DNA from: UBA5078 sp051252515
GTDB lineage: Bacteria > Pseudomonadota > Gammaproteobacteria > Pseudomonadales > Pseudohongiellaceae
Assembly: GCA_051252515.1 (NCBI GenBank)
Contig: JBPOFS010000008.1
Location: forward strand, 65,220-129,219
DNA length: 64,000 nucleotides
Direction of reading: 5' to 3'
Of the stretch, positions 59,620-64,000 are shown piece by piece. Below the pieces are notes generated by a model. That model saw nothing but the letters and a program-made list of their open reading frames with translations, did not search any database and was not told the origin of the DNA. A program made the translations under genes and the position numbers. The first letter of the stretch is position 1; each line of letters starts with the position of its first letter.

Positions 59620-60543
59620 TCAATCTTTTGAAATCACAACACGAAACCCAATAAATGGCCTCCGTGCACCTGGGTCTGCAGCTCCACGAACCGACGTTCT
59701 AACATTGTTAGCCTCGTCACTATACGAGCCACCTCGCATCACCCACAGTGCATCGTCTGCTAAATTCATACGGTCATCACTTGGATCAAATGGATAGTCG
59801 TCATAGGGGCTTTTTGTCCACTCCCACACATTACCACTCATATCTGCGAGCCCTAAGTGACATTCGGAACAGTCAAAACTGCCCACAGGTCTTATACCAG
59901 AGCTAGAGTAATTCGCGTTATTTTCAACAAGTTGATTACCCCAAGGGTAAATAAGCCCTTCTGGCCCTTTGGCCGCTTTTTCCCACTGAGCTTCCGAAGC
60001 CAGGCTAACGCGTCCCCCTTCATTCATAAATCGCTTTAGCTCGCTAGGCGTGTTCTCACTAGTCCGCAACTGCTGGTCTAACCATCGGGCATAAGCCACT
60101 GCATCGGTCCAGGTCACATAGCTGACGGGAGCACTAGCATCACCTTCTAAGCTTTGTGGGTCTGCATTATAAGACGTTGACTCAACAAATGCCTTGAACT
60201 GTGCCACTGTGGACTCGAATCGTGAAATATAAAAAAGCGGGACATCAACGATGCCTTGACGCCTTGACGACGACCACCTTTCATTTTCAAACGCCATTGG
60301 GTCAATAAGTGGGTTACTTCCCATAGGAAAGCTGCCACTAGGTACCACAACGAAACCAAGCAATGTTTCATCCGGCAACCACCAGTTCATGGCGGAAAAT
60401 CCAGGTTCTCCCGCGGATTGCTGTAGAGCATTTTGTGCGCTCAGTTGACTATTACCAAGCAACATCACTACAACGACAGCAAACAGACACTTAGAGTATT
60501 TCGAAAAAAGTCTCGTTAGTCCTATAGTGGGAATAGTACCCAT
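59620..60543 (-). CDS. SUMF1-fold protein lacking the catalytic cysteines
   Basis: After a hydrophobic export signal (about residues 16-37, cleavage near LSAQ) the protein has the formylglycine-generating-enzyme fold: VPSGSFPMGS, VTWTDAVAYARWL, RVSLASEAQWEKAAKG, LADMSGNVWEWTKSPY and MRGGSYSDEANNVRTSVRG. In true FGE a redox cysteine pair lies in the RGGSW region; here those positions are Ser/Asp/Asn/Val, so formylglycine production is unlikely. It lies 49 bases downstream of the RnfD-like gene, on the same strand, suggesting an accessory role in that complex. Confidence 0.8.
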   Translation of the reverse strand: MGTIPTIGLTRLFSKYSKCLFAVVVVMLLGNSQLSAQNALQQSAGEPGFSAMNWWLPDETLLGFVVVPSGSFPMGSNPLIDPMAFENERWSSSRRQGIVDVPLFYISRFESTVAQFKAFVESTSYNADPQSLEGDASAPVSYVTWTDAVAYARWLDQQLRTSENTPSELKRFMNEGGRVSLASEAQWEKAAKGPEGLIYPWGNQLVENNANYSSSGIRPVGSFDCSECHLGLADMSGNVWEWTKSPYDDYPFDPSDDRMNLADDALWVMRGGSYSDEANNVRTSVRGAADPGARRPFIGFRVVISKD

Positions 60544-60592
60544 CCAAAATTTCCTTCACATCTTGCTTAATTAACGAATAAACCCGGCATCT

Positions 60593-62224
60593 CTAGCGTG
60601 AGGCAATATTATCGCAAGCGTATTCCCAACCGTGCTCGCAAGCTCTCGTATACAGGTCCTCTTCAGGCATCTCCAACAAATTCTTTCCACCTTCGCGCAG
60701 AAGAAGACGCAAATCGAACGTACGTGGATCAGCTAAACTTATTTGCGATGGGTCTAAGTAATTGAAACACCCAGCTTGGAACCGTAACTCACACGCCTTA
60801 GCGAACAAACTAAGTGCACGATCAGTGTCTTTCGCCACATATTCACCAGAATAGTATTGAGCACCAATAGCATTACAAGCCCACCCAGAATTGTCATTAC
60901 AATAAGTCGACTCTAGCAATAGAAGACGGTCACAGGCATTCACCCTCCCTTCCTCACATGCTTGAGCCCAAAACGGCAGGCTATCTCCAACGTGCCTAGA
61001 GTCGGTCTTCCCCAGAGCTGACATCGTTGCAAAAAATACTATCCATATCGCCATATGGTACAGATTAGCCTTCTTGCTAGGTATAACCCCTAATCCCCAG
61101 AGTGCTAGAAGCCTATTATCTCGAAACGGTACTACAAACCTATCAATCCATTGAACGCTTAGGTTCAATAAAGGCACACAAAGCAACTTATCGTAGAACG
61201 TTGGAGCACCGAACATATCCAATATAGTGTAGAGGACGAAAACCCCAATCCCGTATAACAATCCAAATATCAATCGGCCAGTAGGTGTCCTCGGAGACGT
61301 GGACGGATCTGTCACTAGAAGATGTAAACCTAGAAAAACTGCAGTAGGGATAGCCGAATCCAAGAAATAAGGAACACCAGTAAACGAGAAGTACAAAGCA
61401 CTTAACGCAAACATAATCATTGCTGAGGATGCGGCGACCAGTGTGATAGAGAAGAAGTACATCACGACCAACCCACCAATAAACAAGTAGGTATAAATCC
61501 CTGGTGCCAAACTGAGCGTAGAGGCTATTTGAGGGCCCCACGTTAAATCCGTGGTACCGGTGGCAATCAATACTATCGAGAAAAGCCCGAGCGTAAATGC
61601 CGAAGGGTTAAAGATGTGTACTAAGCGACCATCTCGGTTCCACCGCACAAACTCTTTTCCCAAGAATCCGACGGCGATCATAATAAATTGCCAATAAAAC
61701 CAGTCGTCACGGAACCAGAGAAACAGGTTCGTACTAAATATGATGGGGACTGGGCCAAACCCTAGCTGATAAGACTCACGTCGCGACCAAGAGAGCAGAA
61801 TATCAAAAGAATAAGCGAAGAGAATTTGAGCAAACAAAAGCAGCGCATGATCTTGAACCGGCTGCCAATTCATTCCCCAATAGATATAGACCGAAAGATG
61901 CACCATTGCCTGAATATAGTGCTGGGGCTTCAACGAGATAATGAACGTCTTTTTACTAGCCGTTAAACTCCACTGCCTTAGCAACAAACCCTGCCATAAC
62001 AATAAGCCTAGTCCAGCGGCCCAGAAAGAGTAAACCAGTACGTCATTGCTTTGAACTCTAGGGAAAAACGATAAGATCAGGAGCGCTATCGCAAAAACGC
62101 CAGGCACCTTTAACAAATGGACCCCGCTTATCGTGGGAGGAGTCCTAGTTACAGCACTTCCTTGACTACCGCCAGCCTTTTTACGACTAGAGCGTTTGTC
62201 GTTCACTTCGGTAGCGGATGCCAT
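60593..62224 (-). CDS. RnfD/NqrB-like membrane protein with Cys-rich Sel1-like tail
   Basis: Residues of about 35-400 have some nine or ten membrane segments and resemble RnfD: FLGKEFVRWNRDGRLVHIFNPSAF-type and LLVTDPSTSPRTPTGRLIFG. The usual covalent-flavin motif (S/T-G-A-T) was not seen, so flavin attachment is doubtful. After residue 415 comes a soluble tail with cysteine-spaced helical pairs (ACEEGRVNACDR, NDNSGWACNAIGAQYYSGEY, ACELRFQAGCFN, ACEHGWEYACDN), like Sel1 repeats of HcpA type with disulfides, implying an extracytoplasmic tail. No other rnf genes are near. It probably belongs to an electron-transfer complex with the neighbouring cytochromes. Confidence 0.7.
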   Translation of the reverse strand: MASATEVNDKRSSRKKAGGSQGSAVTRTPPTISGVHLLKVPGVFAIALLILSFFPRVQSNDVLVYSFWAAGLGLLLWQGLLLRQWSLTASKKTFIISLKPQHYIQAMVHLSVYIYWGMNWQPVQDHALLLFAQILFAYSFDILLSWSRRESYQLGFGPVPIIFSTNLFLWFRDDWFYWQFIMIAVGFLGKEFVRWNRDGRLVHIFNPSAFTLGLFSIVLIATGTTDLTWGPQIASTLSLAPGIYTYLFIGGLVVMYFFSITLVAASSAMIMFALSALYFSFTGVPYFLDSAIPTAVFLGLHLLVTDPSTSPRTPTGRLIFGLLYGIGVFVLYTILDMFGAPTFYDKLLCVPLLNLSVQWIDRFVVPFRDNRLLALWGLGVIPSKKANLYHMAIWIVFFATMSALGKTDSRHVGDSLPFWAQACEEGRVNACDRLLLLESTYCNDNSGWACNAIGAQYYSGEYVAKDTDRALSLFAKACELRFQAGCFNYLDPSQISLADPRTFDLRLLLREGGKNLLEMPEEDLYTRACEHGWEYACDNIASR

Positions 62225-62285
62225 GAATCAAACTCTTATAGATAGGAAAATTAGAGCGAAAGATGATAAACCAGCGCCCCCTCCA

Positions 62286-62316
62286 ATTCAATTTGAATCA
62301 GTAAAACACAGTGTTT
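62286..62316. promoter_or_regulatory. Two adjacent 6-1-6 palindromes
   Basis: ATTCAA-T-TTGAAT (62286-62298) and AAACAC-A-GTGTTT (62304-62316) are both perfect and lie 18 bases centre to centre, in the 238-base gap between the RnfD-like gene and the cytochrome c' gene. They could be regulator sites for either direction; they do not match FNR/Anr or another box I know. Confidence 0.35.
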
Positions 62317-62462
62317 CACGCACTTTAAATGGTTTCATTTTGACCCTATAAACGATTACACTGTTTGCCAGTCTTTTAAGACGTGTGATCTGAGCTAAGC
62401 TATACGGTTCAGGCACTACGCCCATATGGCGCCACCTATTAAACTTCCAGGGAGTGTAAAGA

Positions 62463-62945
62463 ATGTTTAAGCGAATTGCCGGAATTGGTTTGTTAATTGC
62501 TAGTACAGCCGGTGTTTTTACCGTATCCGCACAACAACCAGAACCTACACCAGAACAACTCGCAGCTCAGGCGACCAACACTCGCCAAGCGCTATTTCAA
62601 GTCCTCTACTACAACTTGAACATGATTAGTGGAATGGCCCGTGGCAGCGTTGAGTTTGATGCAAGTGTTGCTGAACGTAATGCAGAGCGCATTGCCGCTA
62701 TGGCATCCATGATTCCTGAGATGTTTGCCGCTAATGACACACGCTCTTTCAATGTTGAGACAGAAGCACTTCCAGTAATCTGGGATCAAATGGGCGATTT
62801 TTCAGAAAAAGCGATGAACCTTGAAAATGCAGCAAACACCTTTGCAGAAATTGCTCGTGGTGGCGATAGAAACGCTATTATCGGTGGAATTCGCGCATTT
62901 GGTGGTACTTGTGGCAACTGTCACGAAACTTTCAGAGTCGATTAA
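62463..62945 (+). CDS. Cytochrome c' (class II cytochrome c)
   Basis: The signal peptide is cleaved near VSAQQ. The mature protein is a four-helix bundle of about 137 residues with the haem attachment site CGNCH at residues 150-154, close to the C-terminus, as in cytochrome c'. These proteins bind NO or transfer electrons in the periplasm. GGGAG precedes the ATG. It converges on the dihaem cytochrome gene with a hairpin between them. Confidence 0.9.
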   Translation: MFKRIAGIGLLIASTAGVFTVSAQQPEPTPEQLAAQATNTRQALFQVLYYNLNMISGMARGSVEFDASVAERNAERIAAMASMIPEMFAANDTRSFNVETEALPVIWDQMGDFSEKAMNLENAANTFAEIARGGDRNAIIGGIRAFGGTCGNCHETFRVD

Positions 62946-62953
62946 TTCTCGTG

Positions 62954-62985
62954 TAGTGCGGGTTTCAGTATTGTTACCCGCACTA
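62954..62985. terminator. Hairpin between the two cytochrome genes
   Basis: TAGTGCGGGT (62954-62963) and its complement (62976-62985) make a perfect 10-bp stem with a 12-base loop. The stop codon of the minus-strand cytochrome gene (62983-62985) is in the right arm. No T-run is present on either side. Confidence 0.6.
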
Positions 62986-63873
62986 TAACGCTTGTTTAAA
63001 GAACGCTGCGATCGCTTGTCTATCCTCATCCGTTAGCTTAGAAGTGTTGTGCTCTATAACCCCCTCCATCTCCCCACCAACAAACTCGCCGTCAGGTTTC
63101 ATTCCTAAAAATAGGAAAAACGAAAAGTCCTCTTCACTCCACAAAGCCAAGGCTTCCCTATCAATGGCATCAGCATGACTCTCGCCCATTGTAGCGCCTT
63201 CAAACTCCCGACTATTTAAAGACATTCCGGCAAAATTACGTGGAGTATGGCATTCGCCACAGTGGCCTAGGTTACGAGCTAGGTATGCACCTCTTTGTAT
63301 CTGCTCAGAGGAATCATTCTCAACGACTACCTTCCCTGGATAATCCGCTGCTTTATTCCAGATAGCCAACATCCAACGCTGTAACCAAAATGGCGTATCG
63401 TGAGACGGCACGACGTTCGCTACGGATGGTTGTGCCATCAAATAGGCACCCACATCCAATACGTCTTCATCTGTCATACCGGCGTAAGCACGATAAGGAA
63501 ACGCTGGAAAATAGAAACTCCCAGTTGGACTTCGGCCATGTTTCATTGCTAGCAAAAAATCCTTAGCGCTCCACGCCCCAATTCCTGTGTCTACATCAGG
63601 TGTAATATTAGGGACGAAAAATGTCCCGAAATCCGACTCAAGTGCTAGCCCACCGCTCAAACCTTCAGTAACACTACCTTCGTGACAACTTATGCAACCG
63701 CCTGCGTTGACTAGATACTCACCATTTCTCAAATTCATATCTGAACTAGGGAAGGTATTTTCCTCGACCGGTGGAACTCCAAAAAGCCAATACAAACCAA
63801 TAGATAGAAAAACTAAAAGGCCGATCAATAGATCACTGCGACGTGCCATATTCTGTCTCGCTTTCTTAATCAC
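62983..63873 (-). CDS. Membrane-anchored dihaem cytochrome c
   Basis: A single hydrophobic segment (about residues 14-32) anchors or exports the protein. Two haem sites are seen: CISCH at 60-64 and CGECH at 205-209. Spacing and flanks (GEYLVNAGGC, FVPNITPDVDTGIGAWSAKDF, RGAYLARNLGHCGECHTPRNF) resemble the cytochrome subunit of quinoprotein alcohol dehydrogenases and related relays. No dehydrogenase is adjacent. It likely passes electrons between a periplasmic donor, perhaps cytochrome c' or the RnfD-like complex, and an oxidase. Confidence 0.9.
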   Translation of the reverse strand: MIKKARQNMARRSDLLIGLLVFLSIGLYWLFGVPPVEENTFPSSDMNLRNGEYLVNAGGCISCHEGSVTEGLSGGLALESDFGTFFVPNITPDVDTGIGAWSAKDFLLAMKHGRSPTGSFYFPAFPYRAYAGMTDEDVLDVGAYLMAQPSVANVVPSHDTPFWLQRWMLAIWNKAADYPGKVVVENDSSEQIQRGAYLARNLGHCGECHTPRNFAGMSLNSREFEGATMGESHADAIDREALALWSEEDFSFFLFLGMKPDGEFVGGEMEGVIEHNTSKLTDEDRQAIAAFFKQAL

Positions 63874-63937
63874 TGAGTAGTAAACATTAAACTAATTCTA
63901 ACATCTGAGCTTCTAATACATAAATTTCAGGCATAAA

Positions 63938-63971
63938 AAAAGCCCCAAGTACGTTAGTACTTGGGGCTTTT
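63938..63971 (-). terminator. Terminator of the rRNA operon
   Basis: AAAAGCCCCAAGTAC (63938-63952) and its complement (63957-63971) form a perfect 15-bp stem with a 4-base loop and terminal T residues on the minus strand. It lies 10 bases after the 5S rRNA end. Confidence 0.9.
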
Positions 63972-63980
63972 AGGGTTTAA

Positions 63981-64000
63981 GAGCCTGACGATGACCTACT
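63981..64000 (-). rRNA. rrf: 5S rRNA, 3' end only (continues beyond the window)
   Basis: Read on the minus strand the last 20 bases are AGTAGGTCATCGTCAGGCTC, the usual 3' end of a gammaproteobacterial 5S rRNA. The terminator stem follows at once. The gene and the rest of the rRNA operon lie past position 64000. Confidence 0.85.

Overview
The window is chromosomal DNA from a gammaproteobacterium, probably a free-living marine or other aquatic aerobe. Supporting this are UbiC and an ETF-ubiquinone oxidoreductase (ubiquinone respiration), a Pst phosphate system with long PstC and PstA proteins of the kind known from Pseudomonas and relatives, Bfr/Bfd iron storage, a Na+-pumping oxaloacetate decarboxylase and several acyl-CoA catabolic genes. 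The genus cannot be fixed from the sequence. I saw no insertion sequence, prophage, CRISPR array or tRNA. The last bases are the 3' end of a 5S rRNA gene on the minus strand with its terminator, so an rRNA operon lies just beyond the right edge.

Layout: 0-4.5 kb holds a truncated acyl-CoA synthetase, a TPR lipoprotein and ETF-QO. 4.8-9.1 kb is a plus-strand envelope cluster (TonB-receptor-like barrel, cupredoxin, DUF3034-like protein, lipoprotein truncated globin). 9-20.9 kb is mixed metabolism and envelope functions: an exported methyltransferase, a tiny zinc-motif protein, a CoA-transferase, a nitroreductase, a serine hydrolase, an HtrA protease opposite a CadC-like membrane regulator, and an acyl-CoA dehydrogenase/SDR cluster. 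21-23.6 kb is modABC behind a ModE-like operator. 24.7-26.3 kb is an acetylornithine-type aminotransferase behind a complete leader-peptide attenuator. 26.3-30.8 kb has a TPR/TonB-C protein, a second CoA-transferase, ubiC and an OmpA/OprF-like porin.

31-48 kb is a phosphate island: a secreted beta-rich protein, a large TonB-dependent receptor, phoBR, then on the minus strand pstSCAB-phoU, then ppk and ppx. Five Pho boxes with the same 7-4-7 architecture precede the beta-rich gene, the receptor gene, phoB, pstS and pstC; at four of them a -10-like hexamer starts 10 bp after the box. This suggests the two uncharacterised genes are an outer-membrane, phosphate-starvation-induced uptake system feeding the same regulon.

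48-64 kb holds bfr/bfd with a Fur-like box, a GT39 glycosyltransferase, an ExeA-like ATPase, cysE, an EAL-CBS-GGDEF protein, oadGAB, and a respiratory-looking group: a SUMF1-fold protein without the catalytic cysteines, an RnfD-like membrane protein fused to a Cys-rich Sel1-like tail, cytochrome c' and a dihaem cytochrome c.

The best candidates for undescribed biology are the Ala/Arg-rich leader-peptide attenuator before the aminotransferase, the Pho-controlled beta-rich protein/TonB receptor pair, the RnfD-Sel1 fusion locus, and a terminator placed 15 bases before bfr. All functional assignments come from reading motifs and family resemblance; no database search was run.
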